Shown here in pieces: positions 52,667 through 60,048 of a stretch of 64,000 nucleotides of DNA. The stretch covers positions 1-64,000 of the forward strand of contig JAILKS010000013.1 in assembly GCA_024693715.1 (NCBI GenBank), given 5' to 3'. Made by a program: the position numbers and the translations under genes. The first letter of the stretch is position 1; every line of letters begins with the position of its first letter. The notes under the pieces were generated by a model that was given only the letters and a program-made list of their open reading frames with translations, was not told the DNA's origin and did not search any database. The DNA is from Treponema sp. Its GTDB lineage: Bacteria > Spirochaetota > Spirochaetia > Treponematales > Treponemataceae.

Positions 52667-53215
52667 ATGAGTTTTAAAAAATTACCGGCTCTTGTCTGTA
52701 CAATACTTATGATGTTTGTATTGCTTGCTGCCTGTAGTAAAGAAAATTCAGAATCTTCCTACAAGGGAAACTGGTCCTACAGTTACGAACCAAAAAAAGC
52801 TGCACTGTTAGTTAAAAATGGTGGCAAAGCAAAGTTGGATGGTAAGAAATTTACCTATACCGAAAAAGACGGTATACTCAGGCTGGAAAACAAAGCCGGA
52901 GATTTAGCTTTTGCAAAATTTAAGAATGATGATAAACGACACATCTTTCTTTTTAAACACACAATCTACACAGGTGCAAATAATAATGGACTGATCGGTA
53001 AATGGACATCAGGTAAATGGTCTTTTGAGTTTAGTGCAGAAGGAACTTTTTTAGAGGATGGCTATTTTCCAGGCTACTATTCAGTAGATGAAGGAAATTC
53101 CTCCATAGTTCTGATTTATAACGATCAGTTTGAAAATACCATTGTTCCTTATGAGCTTGAAGGCAATAAGCTTATACTGGACTACCCTTGGGAAATGGTA
53201 AAAATGATTAATTAG
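52667..53215 (+). CDS. Hypothetical lipoprotein with beta-rich mature domain
   Basis: 182 residues. Signal peptide with lipobox LLAAC (Cys23). The mature region has two similar beta-rich halves: YKGNWSYSYEPKKAALLVKNGGKAKLDGKKFTYTEKDGILRLENK, and LIGKWTSGKWSFEFSAEGTFLEDGYFPGYYSVDEGNSSIVLIYND. The GxW start of each half is reminiscent of lipocalin-like or DUF5640-type domains. GAGG precedes the ATG. No specific function recognised. Confidence 0.7.
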   Translation: MSFKKLPALVCTILMMFVLLAACSKENSESSYKGNWSYSYEPKKAALLVKNGGKAKLDGKKFTYTEKDGILRLENKAGDLAFAKFKNDDKRHIFLFKHTIYTGANNNGLIGKWTSGKWSFEFSAEGTFLEDGYFPGYYSVDEGNSSIVLIYNDQFENTIVPYELEGNKLILDYPWEMVKMIN

Positions 53216-53228
53216 GATTTATGGCCGA

Positions 53229-53253
53229 CAGGTCACAAAATAAATCAGGTCAC
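53229..53253 (+). promoter_or_regulatory. Direct repeat CAGGTCAC upstream of the sugar ABC operon
   Basis: CAGGTCAC occurs at 53229-53236 and 53246-53253, 17 bases apart start to start, about 105-130 bases before the binding-protein ATG. A small imperfect inverted repeat (CATAAAAAGG...CCTCTTATG) follows. Possible regulator sites; inferred only. Confidence 0.35.
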
Positions 53254-53358
53254 TAAGTTTCATAAAAAGGCATAAACCTCTTATGGAACAAAAGTAAAAT
53301 TAATCCGAAAGGATTGTAAGAGTATTTTTTTAATTTATCATCAGGAGGATAAAAAAAA

Positions 53359-54624
53359 ATGAAAAAAATTCTTAAAGTATTGGGATTAGGACTTATGGTT
53401 CTCCCATTCCTTACTGGTTGTACCAAGAAGGATGGAGCAAAAGCTGGTGGCAAGATAAAGCTCGAAATGTGGTGTATTGCTACAGAGTCTGACTCTAACC
53501 GCCATTCGTATGAAGAAGCTATCAAGACTGTTACAGCTGCTCATCCTGAAGTTGAATTCACATGGGAAGCTTTCGAAAATCAGTCTTATAAGACAAAGAT
53601 TAAGGCAGCAGTTGCAGCTGATGAAATGCCTGATATCTTCTTCACATGGTCTTGTGCATTCATTGGTGACTTCGTAGATGCAGGTCGTGTTTACTGTCTC
53701 GATGAAGAATACAAGAACTTTGCAAGCGAACTTGATGAAAAGATGCTTGGAAATACAACATTCAACGGAAAACACTATGGTGTTCCTTTAACAATGAATA
53801 TCGTTGGTCTTTTTGCTAATATGGATCTTCTTAAACAGGTAGGATATACAGAAGTTCCTGGAACATACGAAGACTTCATTGCTTGTTGTGATAAACTCAT
53901 TGCAAAGGGAATCATTCCTTTTGGATGTGCAGGAAAAGAAACATGGTGTGTTACAGAATATCTTGAATCTGTAATCGAAAAGAGTTGTGGTGCTAAGACT
54001 CTTGATGATATCTTCATGGGAAGAGCTTCTTGGAACAACAAAGACGTAGCTAATGCTGTAGATACATTCCAGGCTATGGTTACAAACGGATACTTTGATC
54101 CAAACGGTATGGCTCTTTCTAACGACGAAGTTAAGGCTAACTTCATGGCTGGTAAATATGCATTCTATATGAACGGTACATGGAACTGTGCTGACTTCGC
54201 TGCTAACGCTGACTTCTTCCCAAAAGTAAAGGTTGCTGAATTCCCAGTTATCGATTCTTCAAAAGCTAAGCTCGGACAGCTCATTGGTGGTCCTTCAGAC
54301 ACATTGGCTGTTGCTAAGAGCAGCAAGAATGCCGCTGTTGCAGCTAAGTTCACATTTGAACTTGGTAGAGAAATCTGTCACTATGGATACCTTGATGGTT
54401 GTGGACTTCCAGCTTGGACACCATTCTATGACACTTCTTCTGTAAACGGTTTAACACGCGAAGTTCAGAAGATCGTTGCTGGTGCAGATCAGATGGTTCT
54501 CTTCGGAGATACAGCTATGAGTGCTGACATTGCTCAGATTTATCTTTCTTATGTAGCTAAAGTTTATGGTAAGGAAGTTAACGGAGCTCAGTTCATTGCT
54601 GGTCTTGCTAGCGAAATTAAATAG
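53359..54624 (+). CDS. ABC transporter extracellular solute-binding protein, family 1
   Basis: 421 residues. Lipoprotein signal with lipobox FLTGC (Cys21). The fold is the carbohydrate-binding cluster: IKLEMWCIATESDSNRHSYEEAIKTVTAAHPEVEFTWEAFE, DEMPDIFFTW, GVPLTMNIVGLFANMDLLKQVGY, FMAGKYAFYMNGTW and IGGPSDTLAVAKSS. It catches a sugar or oligosaccharide outside the inner membrane and delivers it to the two permeases downstream. Codons are strongly biased (GCT, AAC, GAC, TTC), unlike neighbours, which points to very high expression. AGGAGG lies before the ATG. Confidence 0.93.
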   Translation: MKKILKVLGLGLMVLPFLTGCTKKDGAKAGGKIKLEMWCIATESDSNRHSYEEAIKTVTAAHPEVEFTWEAFENQSYKTKIKAAVAADEMPDIFFTWSCAFIGDFVDAGRVYCLDEEYKNFASELDEKMLGNTTFNGKHYGVPLTMNIVGLFANMDLLKQVGYTEVPGTYEDFIACCDKLIAKGIIPFGCAGKETWCVTEYLESVIEKSCGAKTLDDIFMGRASWNNKDVANAVDTFQAMVTNGYFDPNGMALSNDEVKANFMAGKYAFYMNGTWNCADFAANADFFPKVKVAEFPVIDSSKAKLGQLIGGPSDTLAVAKSSKNAAVAAKFTFELGREICHYGYLDGCGLPAWTPFYDTSSVNGLTREVQKIVAGADQMVLFGDTAMSADIAQIYLSYVAKVYGKEVNGAQFIAGLASEIK

Positions 54625-54657
54625 TTTAGAAATTTAATATTTTTCTAACTTACGGGG

Positions 54658-54699
54658 GGACCTTTCCCATATATTATATATAGGAAAGGTTCCTTTTTT
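54658..54699 (+). terminator. Partial terminator/attenuator between binding protein and permeases
   Basis: GGACCTTTCC pairs with GGAAAGGTTCC (one bulge) around an AT-rich loop, followed by six T residues. It lies between the binding-protein stop and the first permease start (54712), an arrangement expected to lower permease transcription relative to the binding protein. Confidence 0.75.
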
Positions 54700-54711
54700 A
54701 AAGGAACAATT

Positions 54712-55626
54712 ATGAATAAAAAAGCTGAAAATCTTTTAAAACCACTAAATATTACGGCATTTTTACTTCCCGCCCTGATTCTTTTTATTGCAATCCTTAT
54801 TGCACCTATTATAATGTCTCTTTATTACAGTTTTTTTGATTGGAAGGGATTTGGAAACAAAACCTTTGTAGGGTTTTCAAATTATATTGAACTTTTTAAA
54901 AGTAAAGATATAAATTTCCTTGAAGCGTTGAAAAATTCGCTGCTTCTTGCAGCTTTATCAGTATTTATACAGTTACCTATTTCCCTGGGGTTTGCTTTGG
55001 CTTTGGGAAAAGGTATTAAGGGAGAAAGAGTTTTTCTTTCTGTTTATTTTGCACCGGTTTTGATTTCTACTGTTGTAATCGGTCAGCTCTGGCTTAAAAT
55101 ATACAATCCGGACTATGGTCTTTTAAATGTTTTTTTAAGAAAGATTGGTCTGGAAGAGCCAATTATGAGATGGACCGGCGATGTCAAAGATATTCTTTGG
55201 CTTGGAAATAAGAAAATTGCGCTTGGTGCGGTTTTTGCTCCAACCTTGTGGCAATATGTAGGTTATCATATGCTCTTGATGTATGCAGGTGTTAAAGGTG
55301 TACCTCTTGAGCTTAGAGAAGCCGCTATGCTTGACGGTGCAACTCCGGGCCAGGTAAATAGATATATAGTAATTCCATACATCAAAAATATTATCAAGAT
55401 TTGTGTTATTTTTGCGGTTACAGGTTCCCTTAAAACGTTCGACCTTGTATATGTTCTTATGGGAAACAGCCACCAGCACCTTGTTGAAGTTCCAAATACC
55501 TGGCTTTTCCAGATGCTTTACTTAAGTAACCGTTACGGCATGGGTAGTACAATAGCAGTAATGTTGATTATTCTTTGTTTTGCCTTCTCTCTGATTATTA
55601 GTGCCGTATTCAAGAAGGAGGATTAA
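54712..55626 (+). CDS. Sugar ABC transporter permease (MalF/UgpA-like)
   Basis: 304 residues with six predicted spans, starting with LNITAFLLPALILFIAILIAPIIMSLYYSFFDW. The EAA loop that contacts the ATPase reads ELREAAMLDGATPGQVNRYIVIPYIKN. Three bases separate it from the second permease. It forms one half of the inner-membrane channel for the substrate of the preceding binding protein. Confidence 0.93.
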   Translation: MNKKAENLLKPLNITAFLLPALILFIAILIAPIIMSLYYSFFDWKGFGNKTFVGFSNYIELFKSKDINFLEALKNSLLLAALSVFIQLPISLGFALALGKGIKGERVFLSVYFAPVLISTVVIGQLWLKIYNPDYGLLNVFLRKIGLEEPIMRWTGDVKDILWLGNKKIALGAVFAPTLWQYVGYHMLLMYAGVKGVPLELREAAMLDGATPGQVNRYIVIPYIKNIIKICVIFAVTGSLKTFDLVYVLMGNSHQHLVEVPNTWLFQMLYLSNRYGMGSTIAVMLIILCFAFSLIISAVFKKED

Positions 55627-55628
55627 AA

Positions 55629-56483
55629 ATGGAATCCACAGTTTATAAGACACAGGGTGGCGGCAATAAATTAAAATATTTTATTTATGCATTACTCATA
55701 TTCTGGCTTTTAATAAACATTTTCCCTATTTACTGGATGTTTACTTTTTCATTGAAGGATAATGCAGAAATATTTGGTGCAAATGTAGCAGGTCTTCCTC
55801 ATAAGTGGTTGTGGAGTAACTATGTAACTGCTATGCGTACCGGTAAGATGGGAATTTATTTCTTGAACAGTATCATTGTTGCTTTGGCAACAATCGTAAT
55901 CACTATTATTGCTGCAGTTATGGCTTCTTTTGCTATGCAGAGAATTATCTGGAAGGGACGAAAATTGATGAACAAGTTCTTTATGTTAGGACTTACTATT
56001 CCTATTCATGCTTCTCTTATTCCTGTATACATTACTCTCAAAAAGATGGGAATGCTTAACTCTTATCAGGCTCTTATTATTCCTTATTCAGCCTTCTCTC
56101 TTGCTATGGCTATTCTCATAAGCATGGGCTTTATGCAGGATATTCCTATGGAGTTAGACGAAGCAGCTACAATCGACGGTTGCGGTGTCTGGGGTATATT
56201 CTTCAGAATTATTTTCCCGTTGATGAAACCATCAGTTTCTACAATTGGAATTTATACCTTCCTTCAGTGCTGGAATGAACTTATGTTTGCTACAACCTTT
56301 AATAGTAAACAGGCACTTAGAACTCTTCCAGTTGGTATTCAGGCTCTTTCTGGTCAGCATACTACAAACTGGGGTCCTATTGGTGCAGCACTTGTTCTTG
56401 CGACATTCCCGACTTTGATAGTTTATGTGTTCTTAAGCAAAAAGATTCAGTCTAGTTTTATGGAAGGTGCTATCAAGGGATAA
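55629..56483 (+). CDS. Sugar ABC transporter permease (MalG/UgpE-like)
   Basis: 284 residues with six spans. The family start is FIYALLIFWLLINIFPIYWMFTFSLKDNAEIF and the EAA loop is ELDEAATIDGCGVWGIFFRIIFPLMKP. It pairs with the upstream permease. No ATPase gene follows in this operon, so a shared MsmX/UgpC-type ATPase encoded elsewhere is expected. Confidence 0.93.
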   Translation: MESTVYKTQGGGNKLKYFIYALLIFWLLINIFPIYWMFTFSLKDNAEIFGANVAGLPHKWLWSNYVTAMRTGKMGIYFLNSIIVALATIVITIIAAVMASFAMQRIIWKGRKLMNKFFMLGLTIPIHASLIPVYITLKKMGMLNSYQALIIPYSAFSLAMAILISMGFMQDIPMELDEAATIDGCGVWGIFFRIIFPLMKPSVSTIGIYTFLQCWNELMFATTFNSKQALRTLPVGIQALSGQHTTNWGPIGAALVLATFPTLIVYVFLSKKIQSSFMEGAIKG

Positions 56484-56542
56484 AGATTTTTTTAGTTTTT
56501 TATCTCGGTTGAACAATTCATAGTAATTCGTTTAAAAAAAAT

Positions 56543-56600
56543 AAGAGGTCGAAAAATATGTAGTTGTTAATTCAAAGACATATTTTTACGATCTCTTTTT
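56543..56600 (+). terminator. Long-stem terminator after the ABC operon
   Basis: AAGAGGTCGAAAAATATGT and ACATATTTTTACGATCTCTT form a ~19-bp stem with one bulge and one G-T pair, followed by a short T run. It ends transcription about 60 bases after the MalG-like stop. Confidence 0.75.
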
Positions 56601-56692
56601 CATTTTATTTATATAATTGATTTCAATGTTACAGGCAAGGGACGGAAAAATCCCCTTTAAATTTAAAATTGAATTCATTATAATAACGTCTT

Positions 56693-58045
56693 ATGTTACT
56701 CGCACAGATTTTATCTATTCTTATATTTACAGTAATGTTCATGCTTATTATTCTTGAGGTTTTTGAAAGGCATTACATTACATTGATTTGCGGTGCTTTG
56801 ACTCTGCTTCTTGTCTTCGGACTAGGCATGCACAGCTTTCAGGCAGTTTCAGAAACACTCAATATAAAAAATATATTTACCATAGATTTCTGGTATTCAG
56901 TTTCAGAAGCAAAGGAAGTTACAACAGGCATAAACTGGGCAACCATCTTTTTTATTCTTGGAATGATGGTAATGGTAGAAGGAATGGCACGCGTCGGTTT
57001 TTTCCGATGGCTCTGCATGTGTCTTGCAAAAGCCGTTCACTATAAAGTAATTCCTGTTTTCATCACCTTTATGATTATGTCTTCTGTGCTTGCAATGTTC
57101 ATCGACAGTATAACTGTAATCCTTTTTCTTGCTACAGTTACGATTGAGCTTTCGCAGTTATTGAAGTTTAATCCTTTACCGATGATTCTTTCTGAAATCT
57201 TTTGTGCAAACTTAGGCGGTTCTGCGACTATGTGCGGGGATCCTCCGAATATAATCATCGGTACAAGTTTCGGCTGTTCGTTCTCAGATTTTTTCATGAA
57301 TACAGGAGCAATTGCAGGTATAAGTCTTGTTGTAATCATCATCTTTTTTTATTTTTCTTACAGAAAGGATTTAAAAGTTAAAGAAACGGTCGATACATCT
57401 TCTTTTCCTTCTCCTGAATCTGCAATTACCGATAGAAAAGGTTTTGTCATAAGCACATTTGTTTTTTTGATTGCAGTTGTGCTTCTTGTTACTCACGCAA
57501 TGACAGGATTTACTGTTGCTTCCATCGGAATGTTCATCGCTCTTTTAACTCTCATTACTGCTCCAAGGCATATCCCTGAAATTTTAAAGAAGGTTGATTA
57601 TAAGACGCTTTTGTTCTTTACGGGATTGTTTGTTGTTGTAGGAGGACTGGAACAGACAGGAATTCTTGAAATTGTGGCAGGTTTTATTGGAAAAATCTCT
57701 GGTGGTAATGTATACTTACTTGTAGCGATTATTATCTGGGTATCTGCATTTGCAAGTGCCTTTATCGATAACATTCCTTTTGCAGCAACAATGATTCCTG
57801 TAATTCAGTCACTTTCAGTTTCTTCCGGTGTAAGTTTGCCGACGATGATATGGTCTTTGTCTATGGGAACAGATATAGGAGGAAGTGCAACACCGATTGG
57901 AGCCAGTGCAAATGTTGTAGGAACCTCTGTTGCCGGTAAAGCGGGTTATCCTGTAGGATGGGGAACTTATTGTAAAAAAGCACTGCCCGCTACAATAATC
58001 GTAATGATAATAAGTACGGTTTATATTTTTGCAGTTTATTTATAA
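56693..58045 (+). CDS. ArsB/NhaD (SLC13-like) ion transporter
   Basis: 450 residues with about 11-12 spans. Motifs FIDSITVILFLATVTIELSQLL, GGSATMCGDPPNIIIGTSFG and the repeat-related FIDNIPFAATMIPVIQSLS with GTDIGGSATPIGASANVVG match the ArsB/NhaD branch of the ion transporter superfamily, which contains two inverted repeats. It may move anions, Na+/H+ or a small organic acid; specificity cannot be read. A TATAAT ends 8 bases before the ATG without a Shine-Dalgarno. Confidence 0.87.
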   Translation: MLLAQILSILIFTVMFMLIILEVFERHYITLICGALTLLLVFGLGMHSFQAVSETLNIKNIFTIDFWYSVSEAKEVTTGINWATIFFILGMMVMVEGMARVGFFRWLCMCLAKAVHYKVIPVFITFMIMSSVLAMFIDSITVILFLATVTIELSQLLKFNPLPMILSEIFCANLGGSATMCGDPPNIIIGTSFGCSFSDFFMNTGAIAGISLVVIIIFFYFSYRKDLKVKETVDTSSFPSPESAITDRKGFVISTFVFLIAVVLLVTHAMTGFTVASIGMFIALLTLITAPRHIPEILKKVDYKTLLFFTGLFVVVGGLEQTGILEIVAGFIGKISGGNVYLLVAIIIWVSAFASAFIDNIPFAATMIPVIQSLSVSSGVSLPTMIWSLSMGTDIGGSATPIGASANVVGTSVAGKAGYPVGWGTYCKKALPATIIVMIISTVYIFAVYL

Positions 58046-58053
58046 GGAATAGT

Positions 58054-58653
58054 ATGGAAAAACAGCTGATTGTTTCTATCGGAAGACAGTATGGAAGTGC
58101 AGGTCGTGAAATCGGACTCAAGCTTGCAGAAAAACTTGATATCCCTTTGTACGACAGGAATCTTTTTGAAGAAATCGGAAAGATAAAAAACATTGATACA
58201 AATAATCTCGAAAAATATGATGAGGTTCCAAGAAAATTTTTCTTCAGTCGGAAAGTCAAAGGATATTCAAATTCCCCGGAAGAAAATGTTGCAGAGCTTC
58301 AGTTCGGACTTTTAAAATCAAAGGCAGCTGATGGAGATTCGTTCATTGTAGTAGGTCGTTGTGCCGATGAGCTTTTCCGAGGGATGGAAGGTTTCATTTC
58401 AATTTTTATCATTGCCGATATGGATGAAAAAATAAAAAGGATTATGGAAATCCGTAATATGGATCCTAAAAAAGCCAGACTCACGATAGAACGTCATGAC
58501 CGTAAGCGCCGGGCATATCACGATTACTTTTGTAAAGGCGGTAAGTGGGGCGACTGCACGAATTATGATATCTGCATTAATTCCAGTCTCCTTGGAATTG
58601 ACGGTACTGTCGATCTTCTTTATACAATGATACAGAAAATGCGTGAAAAATAG
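58054..58653 (+). CDS. Cytidylate kinase-like family protein
   Basis: 199 residues, Cytidylate_kin2/AAA_26 type. It starts QLIVSIGRQYGSAGREIGLKLAEKL, an altered P-loop with GSAGRE, and has IPLYDRNLFEEIG, FIVVGRCADELF, IFIIADMDEKIKRIM and ERHDRKRRAYHDYF. These proteins resemble Cmk but do not replace it and are often fused or linked to transporters or signalling domains. It starts 8 bases after the ion transporter stop, so the pair is cotranscribed. True substrate unknown. Confidence 0.82.
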   Translation: MEKQLIVSIGRQYGSAGREIGLKLAEKLDIPLYDRNLFEEIGKIKNIDTNNLEKYDEVPRKFFFSRKVKGYSNSPEENVAELQFGLLKSKAADGDSFIVVGRCADELFRGMEGFISIFIIADMDEKIKRIMEIRNMDPKKARLTIERHDRKRRAYHDYFCKGGKWGDCTNYDICINSSLLGIDGTVDLLYTMIQKMREK

Positions 58654-58661
58654 ATTTTAAG

Positions 58662-58705
58662 AAAACGTTTTTGTTTTCAGATAAACGCATAAAAGTAAAA
58701 CGTTT
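58662..58705 (+). promoter_or_regulatory. Two copies of AAAACGTTT upstream of pflA
   Basis: AAAACGTTT, containing the palindrome AAACGTTT, occurs at 58662-58670 and 58697-58705, 35 bases apart. They lie between the cytidylate-kinase-like stop and the terminator hairpin before pflA. They look like operator half-sites spaced by about 3.3 helical turns; no regulator can be named. Confidence 0.4.
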
Positions 58706-58716
58706 ATTATAGATTT

Positions 58717-58759
58717 AAATCCCTGCTTTTATTATATTAATAAGGGCGGGGATTTTTTT
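58717..58759 (+). terminator. Terminator or attenuator just before pflA
   Basis: AAATCCCTGC pairs with GCGGGGATTT (one T-G pair) and is followed by TTTTTTTAT. It ends 22 bases before the pflA ATG, so it either stops readthrough from the upstream pair or attenuates a pflA promoter lying before it. Confidence 0.7.
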
Positions 58760-58780
58760 ATAAGGAGCGTTAATATAATT

Positions 58781-59554
58781 ATGCAGGGATATATTCATCA
58801 GTTGGAATCTTTTGGTTGTGCAGATGGACCGGGTTCTCGTTTTATTATTTTTTTTAGTGGATGTCCTTTAAGATGCCTGTATTGTCATAATCCTGATACG
58901 TGGGATAAAACAAAAGGAAAGCTTTATACTGTTGAAGAACTTTTGAGTGAAGCAGAAACCTGTCGTGCTTACTGGGGACCTAAAGGCGGAATTACGGTGA
59001 GCGGAGGAGAGCCTCTTTTTCAGATAGATTTTCTGATTGAACTGTTAACTGAATGTAAAAAAAGAAATATTAACACATGTATTGATACAAGCGGTGCAAC
59101 TTTTGTGCGCGGTGATAAACCAGATTCTACTGAGGCAGAAAAAAAGTGGTTTTCAAAATTCAATGAATTGATGAAAGTTACTGATCTTTTGTTAATGGAC
59201 ATTAAGCATATTGATGAACAGGAGCACATAAAGCTTACCGGACAATCCGGAAAAAATATTCAGGAAATGTTCCGTTATCTTGATGAAATCAAAAAGCCTA
59301 TATGGATTCGTCATGTTCTTGTTCCTGGAATCACCGATAATGACGAATATTTAATCCGCACACGAGATTTTATCAGGACGCTATCGAATGTTGAACGTGT
59401 AGAAATTCTTCCGTATCATGGACTTGGAATAATTAAATATAAAGACCTTGGTATTGATTATGTTTTAAAGGATGTTGAAAGTCCAGAAAAGGAAAGGGTA
59501 GAGAATGCAAGAAAAATTCTTGAATGCGAAAAATATACTAAATGGGAGAAATAA
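58781..59554 (+). CDS. pflA: Pyruvate formate-lyase activating enzyme
   Basis: 257 residues, standard length. The radical SAM cluster motif is CPLRCLYC (C28, C32, C35) within FFSGCPLRCLYCHNPDTW, preceded by ESFGCADGPGSRF; further motifs are ITVSGGEPLFQ, CIDTSGATF, DLLLMDIKHIDEQEH and ILPYHGLGIIKY. It uses SAM to place the glycyl radical on pyruvate formate-lyase, indicating fermentative anaerobic metabolism. pflB itself is not adjacent. It is followed closely by a four-Cys protein. Confidence 0.94.
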   Translation: MQGYIHQLESFGCADGPGSRFIIFFSGCPLRCLYCHNPDTWDKTKGKLYTVEELLSEAETCRAYWGPKGGITVSGGEPLFQIDFLIELLTECKKRNINTCIDTSGATFVRGDKPDSTEAEKKWFSKFNELMKVTDLLLMDIKHIDEQEHIKLTGQSGKNIQEMFRYLDEIKKPIWIRHVLVPGITDNDEYLIRTRDFIRTLSNVERVEILPYHGLGIIKYKDLGIDYVLKDVESPEKERVENARKILECEKYTKWEK

Positions 59555-59556
59555 AA

Positions 59557-59961
59557 ATGAGTAAATATCTGGAGCGTACAAAGGAAATACGTGCAATTGA
59601 AACACCGCATCATAACTGTGCACAGTCTGTTTTGATGTCTTTTACACAGTCGTTACAGTTTGATGATGAGACTGCATATAAAATCAGTGTTGCTTTTGGT
59701 GCTGGAATAAAAAGCGGACTTATTTGTGGTGTAATTATCGGTGGGCTTATGGTGCTTGGGCTTTTTGGAGTTGATGATCAGGCAACAACACAGCAGTTAG
59801 TTAAAGATTTTAAGGAACGTCATTCCGGAATGCTTAATTGTGCGGAGCTTCTTAGTGCAAATACACGTGCCGGAGGACAGCGAAAACCTCATTGCGATGC
59901 TCTTGTTTATGAAATGGTAGAATACGTTGAAAATATCCTCAAGGAACGAGGAAAGATTTAA
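59557..59961 (+). CDS. C_GCAxxG_C_C-type four-cysteine protein
   Basis: 134 residues from the ATG at 59557, with GGGAG 8 bases upstream; the track's ATG at 59542 overlaps pflA. Cysteines at 21 (HHNCAQSVL), 57 (GLICGVIIGGLMVLGL), 95 (GMLNCAELL) and 113 (KPHCDALV) follow the pattern of the C_GCAxxG_C_C family, suspected metal or redox proteins. The hydrophobic, glycine-rich middle is family-typical and not a true membrane span. Cotranscription with pflA suggests a redox or iron-sulfur role, an inference. Confidence 0.75.
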   Translation: MSKYLERTKEIRAIETPHHNCAQSVLMSFTQSLQFDDETAYKISVAFGAGIKSGLICGVIIGGLMVLGLFGVDDQATTQQLVKDFKERHSGMLNCAELLSANTRAGGQRKPHCDALVYEMVEYVENILKERGKI

Positions 59962-60048
59962 CTTTCAGCAAAACATAAGATTTTTTCGAAAAAACGGTCT
60001 ATTGAGATAACTCTTTTTTTTCTATATAATATATTTTACTCGAGGATT

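Noticed and set aside
53386-54353. Several minus-strand ORFs of 60-129 residues antisense to the binding-protein gene
   Set aside because: They arise from the strong codon bias of the sense gene; no ribosome binding sites and no domain similarity were seen.
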